Assembly: GCF_000685295.1 (NCBI RefSeq)
Contig: NZ_ARYL01000018.1
Location: 24,148-88,147 of the forward strand
Reading direction: 5' to 3'
Length of the DNA stretch: 64,000 nt
Source of the DNA: Hyphomonas oceanitis SCH89
Lineage (GTDB): Bacteria > Pseudomonadota > Alphaproteobacteria > Caulobacterales > Hyphomonadaceae
Below, piece by piece: positions 1-9,126 of the stretch (the stretch's first letter is position 1; each line of letters begins with the position of its first letter). The position numbers and the translations under genes are program-made. Below the pieces are notes generated by a model. The model did no database searches and was not told where the DNA came from. It saw nothing but the letters and a program-made list of their open reading frames with translations.

Positions 1-1
1 G

Positions 2-826
2 ATTTCCGGTCCAGGCATGCATTCCCGCATTATCTGCGACATTCGGGTCAGAAGCGCAGATCGCGGTGCGTTTGTTCTGGCCCTTGCAGAAACACCTTCC
101 CGCGAGAGCAGTGATTCCGTGGCTGGCGCGGCCGGGTTTGGCCGTATCCTCGGGCATGAGGTCAAAAACCCTCTGGCGGGTATAATCGGCGCTGCGCAAC
201 TGCTTGAGCGCCAAGGTCAGGCTGACCAAAGCGAACTGCTGGACATCATCAAGGATGAAGCGCGCCGCATAGAGCGGCTGGTCAACCGCCTGTCTGCGTT
301 TGAACTCTTTTCGGCGCCACGCCTGCAGCCTTTTAATATACACGCGCTGCTCGACAAGATTATCGCCGCAGAACGGGCAGCGAATGGTCCGAAGGTCACA
401 TTCCAGCGGATGTTCGATCCTTCCCTGCCGGACGTCGTCGGGGATTCGGATCACCTGCAACAGGCCTTCCACAATATCATGCGCAACGCTGTAGAGGCGT
501 CCGTCGAGAATGGTTCGAGTGGCAATGTCACAATCCGGACCGCCTACGCCGCAGGACTTGCCATGAAGCAAGCACGCCTCGGGGCCGGTCTGCGCCGGGC
601 GATGCTGATAACAATCGAGGACGATGGAAAGGGCATCCCGCGTGAGCGGCAAGCGACGATCTTTGATGTCTTCCAGAGTTCCAAATCAGGTGCACGAGGC
701 CTTGGGCTCTCGATAGTGAGTGAAGTCGTGACAGCACACGGCGGACAAATAAGGGTAGATAGCGAGCCGGGGTCAACCCGGTTCACAGTGCTGCTGCCGC
801 TTGGAGATGGAACAGAGCATGGCTGA
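2..826 (+). CDS. ntrB: Nitrogen regulation sensor kinase NtrB, 5'-truncated by window edge
   Basis: C-terminal 274 residues of the cytosolic nitrogen sensor kinase (GlnL/NtrB family). The frame is open to base 2, so the N-terminal PAS part lies outside the window. The phosphoacceptor box GHEVKNPLAGIIG has its His at bases 155-157. An ATPase domain follows with N-box NIMRNAVEAS, G1 box DDGKGIP and G2 box GARGLGLSIV. By family knowledge it phosphorylates NtrC under nitrogen limitation and is restrained by PII. Its end overlaps the ntrC start by 8 nt, so the two are probably translationally coupled. No transmembrane segment is visible in the part present, which fits NtrB rather than NtrY. Confidence 0.93.
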   Translation: MSGPGMHSRIICDIRVRSADRGAFVLALAETPSRESSDSVAGAAGFGRILGHEVKNPLAGIIGAAQLLERQGQADQSELLDIIKDEARRIERLVNRLSAFELFSAPRLQPFNIHALLDKIIAAERAANGPKVTFQRMFDPSLPDVVGDSDHLQQAFHNIMRNAVEASVENGSSGNVTIRTAYAAGLAMKQARLGAGLRRAMLITIEDDGKGIPRERQATIFDVFQSSKSGARGLGLSIVSEVVTAHGGQIRVDSEPGSTRFTVLLPLGDGTEHG

Positions 827-2195
827 CAAGACAGTACTTCTGGCTGAAGACGATGCGAGCATTCGTCTGGTTGTGAACCAGACACTGGTTGCTGCCGGAT
901 ATGATGTCCGGGCAACGAGTTCGACGGACGCTCTTGAGCGCTGGGTCCGCAATGGGGAAGGCGATGTCGTCGTTACGGATGTCTACCTGGGTGAGACTTC
1001 GATCTTCGATCTTCTGCCGTCCCTGAAACTGGCTCGGCCCGAACTTCCCTTCATTGTCATGAGTGGTCAGAACACGATCCTCACGGCTGCTTCCGCTGCG
1101 GAGCATGGCGCGTTTGACTATCTCCCAAAGCCCTTTGACATCGACATGCTCTCCAGCCTTGTGCAGCGCGCGCTGAAATCGGCCCCGAAATCCTCCAACC
1201 GGGCGATCAATCCGGAAGCGCAAAAGGCGATCAGTGACGCGGGCCTCCCACTTATCGGCCGGTCTGACGCCATGCAGGAAGTCTATCGGATCATCGCCAA
1301 AGTGATGAATACCGAGCTGACCGTGCTGATTGAAGGTGAAAGCGGCACGGGCAAGGAACTCGCGGCACGTGCCATCCACCAGCTCGGTGCGGCGAAAGCC
1401 GGAAAGTTCGTCGCGCTTGATCTGGCGGCCCTGCCAGCCAGCGAGATCAACAAGGAACTCTTCGGCACAGGCGGTGAGGGCGGCGCAGTCCACTTGAAAG
1501 GGGGCACGCTCTATCTGGATGAGATCGGTGATCTGCCAGCGGAAGCGCAGACACAACTGGTCAAACTGCTGCGCGACTCCAGCGGCGCGCGTTTGATTGC
1601 TTCGACACGGCGCAATCTTGGCCGTCTGGTGGAAGAGGGGCGTTTCCGTGAAGACCTCTACTATCGTCTAAATGTCGTGCGGCTCACAATGCCGCCCTTG
1701 CGTCTTCGCAAGGAAGACATACCGGAACTTGCCCGGGCTTTCCTCATCCGGGCGCAGCGGCAGGGTCTTTCCGCCAAGATCCTGGACAAGTCCGCAATTG
1801 ATTTACTGACCGCCTATGACTGGCCCGGAAACGTGCGGGAGCTCGAGAACCTGATTCTCCGTCTTGCCGTTCTAAGCCCTGACGAAGCGATTACGTTGCG
1901 TGATGTCGAGCGTGAGCTGCGTGCAGGTGCCTCCGAGCAAAAGGGTGTCAGCGCAGGCCTTGAAAAGGACGTTGAAACCCTTCTGCATCGCTACGTGATG
2001 GGTGACCTCATCGCGGGTGGGGATTCCGAGGATTCTGCAGTGTATTCACGGGTTATCGATCAGGTCGAGAGGCCCCTCATCAAGCTCGCTCTCTCGGTAA
2101 CTGCCGGTAATAAGGTGAAAGCGGCGCAACTCCTGGGCATGAACCGGAACACATTGCGGGCGAAGATCAACGCGCTTGGAATTGCAGAAGACTGA
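819..2195 (+). CDS. ntrC: Nitrogen response regulator NtrC, without GAFTGA loop
   Basis: 458-residue response regulator with an N-terminal receiver (phospho-acceptor D54 in VVVTDVYLG), a central AAA+ domain (Walker A GESGTGKE at about 173-180; Walker B LYLDEIGD) and a C-terminal Fis-type helix-turn-helix (GNKVKAAQLLGMNRNTLRAK). I chose ATG 819 over an upstream in-frame TTG at 801 because GGAG at 803-806 lies ahead of it. The loop that normally carries GAFTGA, the sigma-54 contact, is missing: residues 213-229 read ELFGTGGEGGAVHLKGG, about ten residues shorter than canonical NtrC. A comparable loss is known in Rhodobacter capsulatus NtrC, which activates the housekeeping-sigma polymerase. It sits in the ntrBC-ntrYX cluster. 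Confidence 0.93.
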   Translation: MADKTVLLAEDDASIRLVVNQTLVAAGYDVRATSSTDALERWVRNGEGDVVVTDVYLGETSIFDLLPSLKLARPELPFIVMSGQNTILTAASAAEHGAFDYLPKPFDIDMLSSLVQRALKSAPKSSNRAINPEAQKAISDAGLPLIGRSDAMQEVYRIIAKVMNTELTVLIEGESGTGKELAARAIHQLGAAKAGKFVALDLAALPASEINKELFGTGGEGGAVHLKGGTLYLDEIGDLPAEAQTQLVKLLRDSSGARLIASTRRNLGRLVEEGRFREDLYYRLNVVRLTMPPLRLRKEDIPELARAFLIRAQRQGLSAKILDKSAIDLLTAYDWPGNVRELENLILRLAVLSPDEAITLRDVERELRAGASEQKGVSAGLEKDVETLLHRYVMGDLIAGGDSEDSAVYSRVIDQVERPLIKLALSVTAGNKVKAAQLLGMNRNTLRAKINALGIAED

Positions 2196-2279
2196 TTGAC
2201 GGCACATGAAACTGTGGTTTTAGTGCACCACTGTTGCGGATGTGACACTTAACCGTGTCGTAAATGCAACGGGGCCGGG

Positions 2280-4601
2280 GTGGCCACGGTAGAGCACGTC
2301 GATTTGTCAAACACACTGAGCCAACAGGCGACGAAGGCGAGCTGGGCCCTTTTTGAGGGCCTCTTCATCATTGCGGCGCTTGTTGCCGTTTTCGCAACCT
2401 TCATCGCCATATCGGGTGCGGACCCCGATAATCCGACGGCCGGTGCAACGCCCTGGCTGCTCGGGCTGAACTTCATCGTGATCATCGTGCTCGCGATCAT
2501 CGTGGCGCGCGAATACTTTTCGATCCAGCGTAGCGGTCGCGGAGAAGGCAAGGGCCTCTTGGCCAAGCGCTTTGTGTTGCTGTTTGGCTTTTCCGCTCTG
2601 ATACCCGCCATGATTGTTGCCATATTCATCGGCGCGTTCATCACACGTGGCCTGGATAATTGGCTTGGTGAGCGTGTCGACACGATCATGGAAAAGAATG
2701 CCCGCATCTTTCAAGATTATGTCGACAATTTCGAGAATACGCTCGATGTGGACGTGCGCCTTGCAGCTCTTGATATCGAGAACTTTGCGCGGGACGTGAA
2801 AACGTCACTCGCAGCGAGTGGCGAGAATGATGAGATCAACGCTGACAGTCTCGCCAAGGATGCCTCTAAGGCCTTTATTGATGGCTTGCGATCGGAACTG
2901 GGTTTTCGCGAGTTTCTGACGATTGCGGTACTTGGTCCGGATGGGGTCGAGCTCATTGCGGAGCAGAGCGTCCAGCAACCTATCCTCGTGCCGCCACCTC
3001 AATCGGCTTTTGAAGAAGCAAATAGCGGCAATATCGCCACCACGCTCTACGAGAACCGTGGTGTCGCAACCGCGCTTATCCGCATTGAGGAGCCGCTGGA
3101 CGGCTATATCTACGCGGTCAAGAACTTCGACAAGAATGCCGCCGTCCAGCTTCGCGAGGCCGAGGCAGCGCTGGCACAATACAACAACGCCAAAAGGCGC
3201 AGCGGTCGCCTTCAGTACATATTCGCTATCGGATATACACAAATCGCGGCGCTCATATTGCTGCTGGCTGGTAGGCTTGGTCTGGAAGCAGCCGGCCGGA
3301 TTACCGGTCCGATCGGGCGCCTCGCCGTTGCGGCGCACACCGTCAGAGATGGTGATCTCTCCGTCCGTGTTCCGGTGTCGGGACCACAGGATGAAGTCTA
3401 TGCGCTGACGAACTCGTTTAACGCCATGACTGAGCAATTGGCTGAACAGCGCAACGCATTGATCCGTGCCCGCGAGGACGAGGAGGACCGGCGTAAATTT
3501 GTCGAGACCTTGCTGGCCGAAGTCAGTGCCGGAGTCATCCGAATGGATGGTGATATGGTCGTGACGCTCGCGAACAGGTCAGCAGGCGAGGTGCTTGGCA
3601 TTGGGGAAATCATGCCCGGCCAGACACTGGGAGAAGTCGCGCCGCTTTTCGAGCGCTATGCGCGCGATACGCTTGAGCGCATAGCGCCGGTAGATGCGTC
3701 GCTTGATCTGAGCATCAATGGCGAGGTTCGCCATATTCGTCTCAAGACAGCGCCAGATCCGGCGGGCGGATGCGTGCTGACCTTCGACGACACCACGCGG
3801 CTGGTGAATGCGCAGCGCCAACTCGCCTGGCGCGATGTTGCGCGGCGGATCGCGCATGAAATCCGCAATCCGCTGACTCCCATCATGCTATCCACCGAGC
3901 GTATCAAGCGGCGTTATGGAGACAAGATTGACGATAGCGACGGCGTTTTCGATCGCTGCATTGAGACCATCCTGCGTCAGGTAGGCGATATCGGCCGTAT
4001 GGTAGAGGAATTTTCGTCCTTCGCACGCATGCCCAAGCCGAGTGTCGCTCCGTTCAACATGCGTTCGCTCCTGCAGGGCACCGGATTCTCGCAAAGCATG
4101 GTGTCACCGGATGTCGAAATCGAGTTTGAGACGAACACGGATGATGCGGTTTACCGCGGCGACGAACGTCTCCTCGGGCAGGCCTTCGGGAATCTCCTTA
4201 AAAATGCGGCAGAGGCGATTGAGGGCCTTCCTGAGGATTCCGATATCAATGGGCACATCCGGGTCGTACTGTCGGCGAATGCGGGCGGCGTAGAGGTCAC
4301 CATCGAGGACAATGGACCGGGTTTTCCACAGGACGTGCGTGATCGCCTGCTGGAACCCTACGTAACGACTCGGGAAAAGGGCACTGGTCTCGGACTCGCA
4401 ATCGTCAATCGCATTATTGCTGATCATGGCGGATCCATTTCCCTGCAAAACAGGCTGGATGGCATGCGCGGTGCGCGGGTGCGTGTGTGGCTACCGGCTA
4501 ACGGTCCTGCTTCTGTTGGTGAAGATTCTGAGGCGGGCGGCAGTTTAACTTCCGATACCGCCATATTCGAAAATGTAGAGGAGCCAACGCCATGGCGTTA
4601 G
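2280..4601 (+). CDS. ntrY: Nitrogen/redox-type sensor kinase NtrY
   Basis: 773-residue membrane histidine kinase. Three hydrophobic segments near residues 28-50, 62-82 and 97-122 and a fourth near 313-335 bracket a large periplasmic region. These are followed by HAMP (about 335-390), a PAS-like region (about 400-510), HisKA with RIAHEIRNPLTP (His526), and an ATPase domain with N-box FGNLLKNAAEAI, DNGPGFP and GTGLGLAIV. This architecture is the NtrY family, which signals to NtrX in nitrogen, redox and envelope responses. The start is GTG 2280, preceded by a G-rich stretch (ACGGGGCCGGG) that is only a weak Shine-Dalgarno site, so a nearby alternative start is possible. It lies 84 nt after ntrC and overlaps ntrX by 10 nt. 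Confidence 0.93.
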   Translation: MATVEHVDLSNTLSQQATKASWALFEGLFIIAALVAVFATFIAISGADPDNPTAGATPWLLGLNFIVIIVLAIIVAREYFSIQRSGRGEGKGLLAKRFVLLFGFSALIPAMIVAIFIGAFITRGLDNWLGERVDTIMEKNARIFQDYVDNFENTLDVDVRLAALDIENFARDVKTSLAASGENDEINADSLAKDASKAFIDGLRSELGFREFLTIAVLGPDGVELIAEQSVQQPILVPPPQSAFEEANSGNIATTLYENRGVATALIRIEEPLDGYIYAVKNFDKNAAVQLREAEAALAQYNNAKRRSGRLQYIFAIGYTQIAALILLLAGRLGLEAAGRITGPIGRLAVAAHTVRDGDLSVRVPVSGPQDEVYALTNSFNAMTEQLAEQRNALIRAREDEEDRRKFVETLLAEVSAGVIRMDGDMVVTLANRSAGEVLGIGEIMPGQTLGEVAPLFERYARDTLERIAPVDASLDLSINGEVRHIRLKTAPDPAGGCVLTFDDTTRLVNAQRQLAWRDVARRIAHEIRNPLTPIMLSTERIKRRYGDKIDDSDGVFDRCIETILRQVGDIGRMVEEFSSFARMPKPSVAPFNMRSLLQGTGFSQSMVSPDVEIEFETNTDDAVYRGDERLLGQAFGNLLKNAAEAIEGLPEDSDINGHIRVVLSANAGGVEVTIEDNGPGFPQDVRDRLLEPYVTTREKGTGLGLAIVNRIIADHGGSISLQNRLDGMRGARVRVWLPANGPASVGEDSEAGGSLTSDTAIFENVEEPTPWR

Positions 4602-5983
4602 ACATTCTGGTTGTTGATGACGAACCCGATATTCGTGAGCTGGTCGCGGGTGTGTTGAGCGACGAGGGGTATTCGGTTCGCACGGCAGAGACTGCTGAAC
4701 GAGCGCTTGAGGAGGTCCGTACACGGACGCCTCGTCTCGTCGTGCTGGACGTCTGGCTTCAGGGAAGCCAGATGGATGGTCTGTCATTGCTCAAGTATTT
4801 GAAATCCATCGATCCGTTTCTCCCCGTTATTGTGATCAGCGGCCATGGCAATATTGAAACAGCAGTGGCCGCCATTCGGCGGGGTGCGTACGACTTTATC
4901 GAGAAACCCTTCAAGACTGACAGGTTGCTGCATCTTATCGAGAGGGCGATTGAATCTGCTGCGCTGAAATATGAGAACGCGGCCCTTCGCAACCGCGCCG
5001 GCGAAGACGAGCACTGGATTGGCAACAGTCAGGCTGCCGCAAACCTGCGGGCCGCCATCGAGAAGGTTGCGCCGACTAATTCGCGTGTGATGATTAATGG
5101 TCCCGCCGGTGTGGGCAAAGAGCTTGCCGCACGTTTGATTCACCGGAACTCCCTGCGGGCCGGTGGACCGTTCGTAGTAGTGAACGCTGCCAGCATCGCG
5201 CCTGACCAGATGGAAAGCGCGCTGTTCGGCGAAGAGGACCAGCAAGGCCGTACTGTCCGCGTTGGCCTGTTCGAGAAAGCTCACAACGGAACGCTGCTGC
5301 TGGACGAAGTGGCGGACATGCCGCTCGGAACGCAGAACAAGATCCTGCGTGTCTTGACGGAGCAGCGTTTCCAGCGAGTCGGCGGGCGCTCTGACGTCAG
5401 CGTGGACGTGCGAGTGATGTCGGCCACAACGAAGGATCTCAAAGAAGAGATCGAGCAGGGTAATTTCCGGGAAGATCTTTTCTATCGACTGAGCGTTGTT
5501 CCGCTCCGGGTTCCGTCCCTGGCGGAGCGGCGGGACGATATCGGCGACCTCGTGAGCTATTTCATCGATCGTATTTCGGATTCATCCGGCCTTACGCCGC
5601 GCGAATTTTCGGAAGAGGCCATGGCAGTTCTGCAGTCGATGGACTGGCCGGGCAATATCCGCCAGTTGCGCAATGTGGTGGAGCGGATTTTGATCCTGTC
5701 GCCGTCTGATTCCAGCCGCCCGGTAAGCGTCGACGAGTTGCCGCGAGACACAGGTTCGGGTGCCATGCAGAACTCCAAAGGAGGATCGGCAGAGCTTGTC
5801 GGCCTATCGCTTCGGGATGCCCGCGAGCAGTTCGAGCGTGAATATCTTGCGCTACAGATCACAAGGTTTAACGGAAATATTTCGAGAACTGCGGAATTCA
5901 TCGGAATGGAACGATCCGCACTGCACAGAAAATTAAAGGCTTTGGGCGTAGGTTCCGGGCTGACTCGGCAAGACGGCGAATGA
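4592..5983 (+). CDS. ntrX: Response regulator NtrX
   Basis: 463-residue NtrC-family regulator: receiver (D53 in LVVLDVWLQG), AAA+ domain (Walker A GPAGVGKE; Walker B LLLDEVAD) and Fis-type C-terminal HTH (GNISRTAEFIGMERSALHRK). Partner of NtrY; it starts inside ntrY's last codons, with AGAGGAG 10-15 bases ahead of the ATG. The GAFTGA sigma-54 loop is replaced by EEDQQGRTVRVGLFEKAH. Loss of GAFTGA is usual for alphaproteobacterial NtrX, so it is probably not a sigma-54 activator. The family is linked to nitrogen control, envelope and respiratory gene regulation, and cell-cycle effects in relatives. Confidence 0.93.
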   Translation: MALDILVVDDEPDIRELVAGVLSDEGYSVRTAETAERALEEVRTRTPRLVVLDVWLQGSQMDGLSLLKYLKSIDPFLPVIVISGHGNIETAVAAIRRGAYDFIEKPFKTDRLLHLIERAIESAALKYENAALRNRAGEDEHWIGNSQAAANLRAAIEKVAPTNSRVMINGPAGVGKELAARLIHRNSLRAGGPFVVVNAASIAPDQMESALFGEEDQQGRTVRVGLFEKAHNGTLLLDEVADMPLGTQNKILRVLTEQRFQRVGGRSDVSVDVRVMSATTKDLKEEIEQGNFREDLFYRLSVVPLRVPSLAERRDDIGDLVSYFIDRISDSSGLTPREFSEEAMAVLQSMDWPGNIRQLRNVVERILILSPSDSSRPVSVDELPRDTGSGAMQNSKGGSAELVGLSLRDAREQFEREYLALQITRFNGNISRTAEFIGMERSALHRKLKALGVGSGLTRQDGE

Positions 5984-6003
5984 CCGTCGGAAGGCAGTAA
6001 GAG

Positions 6004-7377
6004 ATGCGCGTTCTTATATGCGGCGCAGGCCGCGTCGGGCACGGCATTGCCCGGCGACTTGCGCGTGAAAAGCACGATATTACCATTATTGATGAAAACC
6101 CGGACCTGGTGGATCAGGTCTCGACTGATCTGGATGTTCGGGGTGTCACTGGACATGCCGCTCATCCTGACGTCCTAAAGCGTGCCGGTGCGGTCGATTG
6201 CGAGATGATCATCGCCGTCACGCATTTTGACGAGATCAATATGGTGATCTGCCAGATCGCCCACACATTGTTCTCTGTTCCCTATAAAATCGCGCGGGTC
6301 CGCGACCAGTCCTATATCGACCCTGCCTGGAAGAATATTTTTTCACGGGAAGGCCTGCCGATAGACATGGTCATCTCGCCTGAAGTCGAAGTCGGCGAAG
6401 CCATCCTTCAACGCCTACGCACGCCAGGCGCTGTGATGAGCGCGACGTTCGGCAAGGAAAAGATCAAGCTGCTCGGGCTCGAAATTGACGCGAAGAGCCC
6501 GCTTCTGGACACGCCGGTTGACCAGATCAGGGGGCTCTTCCCTGATCTGTCAGCCCGGATTGTGGGGATTGGTCGCAAGGATGCCGTTCGCGCGCCTCGC
6601 TCGACGGATGTGCTCAAGCCGGAAGACCGCGCCTATGTTGCCGTCCTCGATAGTCACGCCGACAGGCTCACCAGCATTTTCAACCGGGACAATGAGCGTC
6701 TCGACCATGTCGTCATCATAGGCGGCGGCAATGTTGGCCTTTACGTTGCCAAGACACTGGAACGCGAAAGCACAATGCGCATCCGTCTCGTTGAGAGCAG
6801 TGTCGCGCGTGCGGACGCCGCTGTCGCGGAATTGAAACGTACTATCGTTATTCAGGGCGACGGCCTCAGCCCGGATATTCTTGCCGAAGCCGGCGCACCG
6901 AAGGCAGATTTCGTCATCGCCATCACCAATGACGACAAGACAAACCTCCTTATCTGCAATCTCGCAAAGCGTGCGGGGGCAAAGCGTGCCATGGCGCTTG
7001 TGAATGCCACTGAGTTGGCAGGGCTTGCCCGTGACATGAGGGTCGATGCAGTACTGGATCCGCGGGCGCTCACTGTGTCGCAGATTCTTCTGCGGATGCG
7101 CCGTGGACGGATCCTCGGATTGCAGTCGATCGAAGCCGGCCTGGCGGAAGTTGCTGAAGGTATTACGCTCGAATCTTCATCGCTGATCGGCAAGACGCTC
7201 GGCTATGACGATCTTCCCGATGGCGTAGCTGCGGCAGCAGTCATTCGCGACGGCAACGTGATTATTGCCGGGCCCGATGTGACCGTTCGCGCAGAAGACC
7301 ATCTGATCGTGTTCTATGAAGAGAGCATGGTCCGGAAGGTGGAGAAATATTTCCGCGTCAGTCCGGACTTCTTCTGA
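6004..7377 (+). CDS. trkA: Trk system potassium transporter regulatory protein TrkA
   Basis: 457 residues, the usual TrkA length, with two repeats of an RCK_N (Rossmann) plus RCK_C unit. The first dinucleotide site is VLICGAGRVGHGIARRL at the N-terminus; the second is VVIIGGGNVGLYVAKTL near residue 240. TrkA is the cytosolic NAD(H)/ATP-binding gating ring of the TrkH potassium channel-transporter. It lies 20 nt after ntrX, with a purine-rich GGAAGGCAGTAAGAG ahead of the ATG, and 4 nt before trkH, so trkA-trkH are surely cotranscribed. The ntrX-trkA linkage is common in alphaproteobacteria. Confidence 0.95.
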   Translation: MRVLICGAGRVGHGIARRLAREKHDITIIDENPDLVDQVSTDLDVRGVTGHAAHPDVLKRAGAVDCEMIIAVTHFDEINMVICQIAHTLFSVPYKIARVRDQSYIDPAWKNIFSREGLPIDMVISPEVEVGEAILQRLRTPGAVMSATFGKEKIKLLGLEIDAKSPLLDTPVDQIRGLFPDLSARIVGIGRKDAVRAPRSTDVLKPEDRAYVAVLDSHADRLTSIFNRDNERLDHVVIIGGGNVGLYVAKTLERESTMRIRLVESSVARADAAVAELKRTIVIQGDGLSPDILAEAGAPKADFVIAITNDDKTNLLICNLAKRAGAKRAMALVNATELAGLARDMRVDAVLDPRALTVSQILLRMRRGRILGLQSIEAGLAEVAEGITLESSSLIGKTLGYDDLPDGVAAAAVIRDGNVIIAGPDVTVRAEDHLIVFYEESMVRKVEKYFRVSPDFF

Positions 7378-7381
7378 CGCC

Positions 7382-8788
7382 ATGAACTACGCCTCGATCG
7401 TTCGGGTACTCGCGTTTATCATGCTCATCCTCGCGGGCAGTGCGGTGCTGCCTGTCCTGGTGGCAGTTATTGCAGGCGAGACGGATCAGGTCGTCGCGCT
7501 GTCTGTCACGGCAATCAGCATTGCAGTCCTGGCGAGTAGTGTTCTTTTGTTGACGCCAAAACCCAAGCGCAAAGCCCGTCCTTCGGACGCCTTGGCTGTC
7601 GTGATTCTCTGGTGGTTTCTGTCGCCTGTAGCTGCCGCTCTGCCATTTGTGGTGGGAGTTGCGGACGTGTCACTATTTCACGCAATCCATGAGGCTGCCG
7701 CTTGCCTCACGACAAGCGGCCAGTCGGTTATTCGCATCGAAGGAAACGCTTGGCCTGTCAGTTTGATCGTGTGGCGTGCGGTTCTCCATATCCTGGGCTG
7801 CCTTGCATCCATCACCATGGCCGCCAGTGTTCTGGCAGCGCTGAACCTTGGAGGACCCGGCATACACCGTACGGTTCTGTTCACATTGCCGGAGACGAGC
7901 TTTTTCGATGCCGTTCCGCGCGTCGCGAAGTCTGTATTTTACATGATGGCGGTATGCCTCATCGTGCTCATTGGATTACTTATACTGGCCGGCGTTCCAT
8001 TCCCACGAGCGGTCGGGGATGCAGTCAGCGCTATTACAACCGGTGTGGTTGACCCCCTAGCCATGAAGCGAGCCATCCTCCCGCCTTTCCCTGGCATCAT
8101 TCTGGGCATTGGCATGATTGTCGGTGCCCTGGGCTTGGCCGTGTGGCTTCCACTGAAGGACAGGAAACCGCGAACAGCTCTCTTTGATCCTGAGACGATA
8201 ACCTTCGTGGTCCTCATCATCGTTTTCGCGGTCATGGTATTGCCAACAGGTGTCCTCTTCGTGGATGGAATTGCATGGTCCGTCTCTGCGATGTCGACCT
8301 CAGGATTGGCCCTGACCAATCCTGCTTTACGGGAGTCCATACCCTTGCCAATTCTGGTGCTACCGGCTCTGATTGGCGGCTCGGCCTTGTCGGCGGCAGG
8401 GGGCGTGAAGATCGCAAGATTGATCGTACTTGCCCGCCGGGCAGGACAGGAATTCCGTCAGTTGGGCTATAGGCGCTCCGTTCTTGGCTTCCGTTTCAGG
8501 GACCGCGAGCTTGACGAGCGCAGCGTGATTGGCGTCTGGGTTTACCTTGTGGCCTATATCGTAGCTGTCTTCATGGTCATGATCGGATTCAGCTTCCTGA
8601 ATCTGCCTTTTGACGAGACTATCAGACTTTCTATCGGCGGCCTTACAAACTCCGGCGGTCTTCTCCTCGGACATACAGAAGGGCTGGATGGAGGCGCAAC
8701 GAGCCTGCTTGTATTATCCATGGTTCTGGGAAGATTGGAGATTTTAGCAGTAATTCCGGCGCTTTCCCCCAGTTTTTGGAGGGGATAA
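7382..8788 (+). CDS. trkH: Trk potassium uptake membrane protein TrkH
   Basis: 468-residue polytopic inner-membrane protein of the TrkH/TrkG/KtrB potassium translocator family. About ten hydrophobic helices are visible, interspersed with P-loop-like turns such as [27 protein letters not shown] and LTNSGGLLL, which form the four-fold selectivity filter in this family. I chose ATG 7382 because it follows the trkA stop by 4 nt and starts directly with a hydrophobic helix; an in-frame upstream ATG at 7316 lies inside trkA. It works with the TrkA gating ring to take up K+. Confidence 0.93.
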   Translation: MNYASIVRVLAFIMLILAGSAVLPVLVAVIAGETDQVVALSVTAISIAVLASSVLLLTPKPKRKARPSDALAVVILWWFLSPVAAALPFVVGVADVSLFHAIHEAAACLTTSGQSVIRIEGNAWPVSLIVWRAVLHILGCLASITMAASVLAALNLGGPGIHRTVLFTLPETSFFDAVPRVAKSVFYMMAVCLIVLIGLLILAGVPFPRAVGDAVSAITTGVVDPLAMKRAILPPFPGIILGIGMIVGALGLAVWLPLKDRKPRTALFDPETITFVVLIIVFAVMVLPTGVLFVDGIAWSVSAMSTSGLALTNPALRESIPLPILVLPALIGGSALSAAGGVKIARLIVLARRAGQEFRQLGYRRSVLGFRFRDRELDERSVIGVWVYLVAYIVAVFMVMIGFSFLNLPFDETIRLSIGGLTNSGGLLLGHTEGLDGGATSLLVLSMVLGRLEILAVIPALSPSFWRG

Positions 8789-8871
8789 GCAGCGTTCGCA
8801 CTTGCACAATCGGCCCAATCCATTTAGCTCGCGACACATAACAAGAACAATTGCAGGAATGGCCATCTCCC

Positions 8872-9120
8872 ATGTCTTCCGAGAAAAAACAAAACTTGCA
8901 GGATACTTTCCTGAACGCCGTAAGGAAATCTCGTACACCGCTTACGGTTTTTTTGGTGAATGGTGTTAAGCTTCAGGGCGTCGTGACCTGGTTTGACAAC
9001 TTTTGTGTGTTGCTCCGCGGCGACGGTCGTCCGCCACAGCTTGTCTACAAGCATGCGATTTCGACCATTGCGCCCAGCGCGCCAGTTCAGCTGTTCGATG
9101 AAGAGTTGGAGGGGCAATAG
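8872..9120 (+). CDS. hfq: RNA chaperone Hfq
   Basis: 82-residue Sm-like protein. The sequence shows the Hfq Sm1 region ([19 protein letters not shown]) and the Sm2 signature [12 protein letters not shown]. Hfq forms a hexameric ring that pairs small RNAs with mRNAs and binds poly(A)/U-rich RNA. I chose ATG 8872 (start [13 protein letters not shown]), with AGGA at 8855-8858. An upstream in-frame TTG at 8851 would add seven residues without family support. The short acidic C-terminal tail (LFDEELEGQ) is typical of alphaproteobacterial Hfq. hflX follows after 6 nt, as in the classical hfq-hflX pair. Confidence 0.96.
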   Translation: MSSEKKQNLQDTFLNAVRKSRTPLTVFLVNGVKLQGVVTWFDNFCVLLRGDGRPPQLVYKHAISTIAPSAPVQLFDEELEGQ

Positions 9121-9126
9121 TTCCCT

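Noticed and set aside
2244..2259. GACAC-N6-GTGTC inverted repeat between ntrC and ntrY
   Set aside because: Only five base pairs; expected by chance in 84 nt and matches no known NtrC or NtrX site I can assert.
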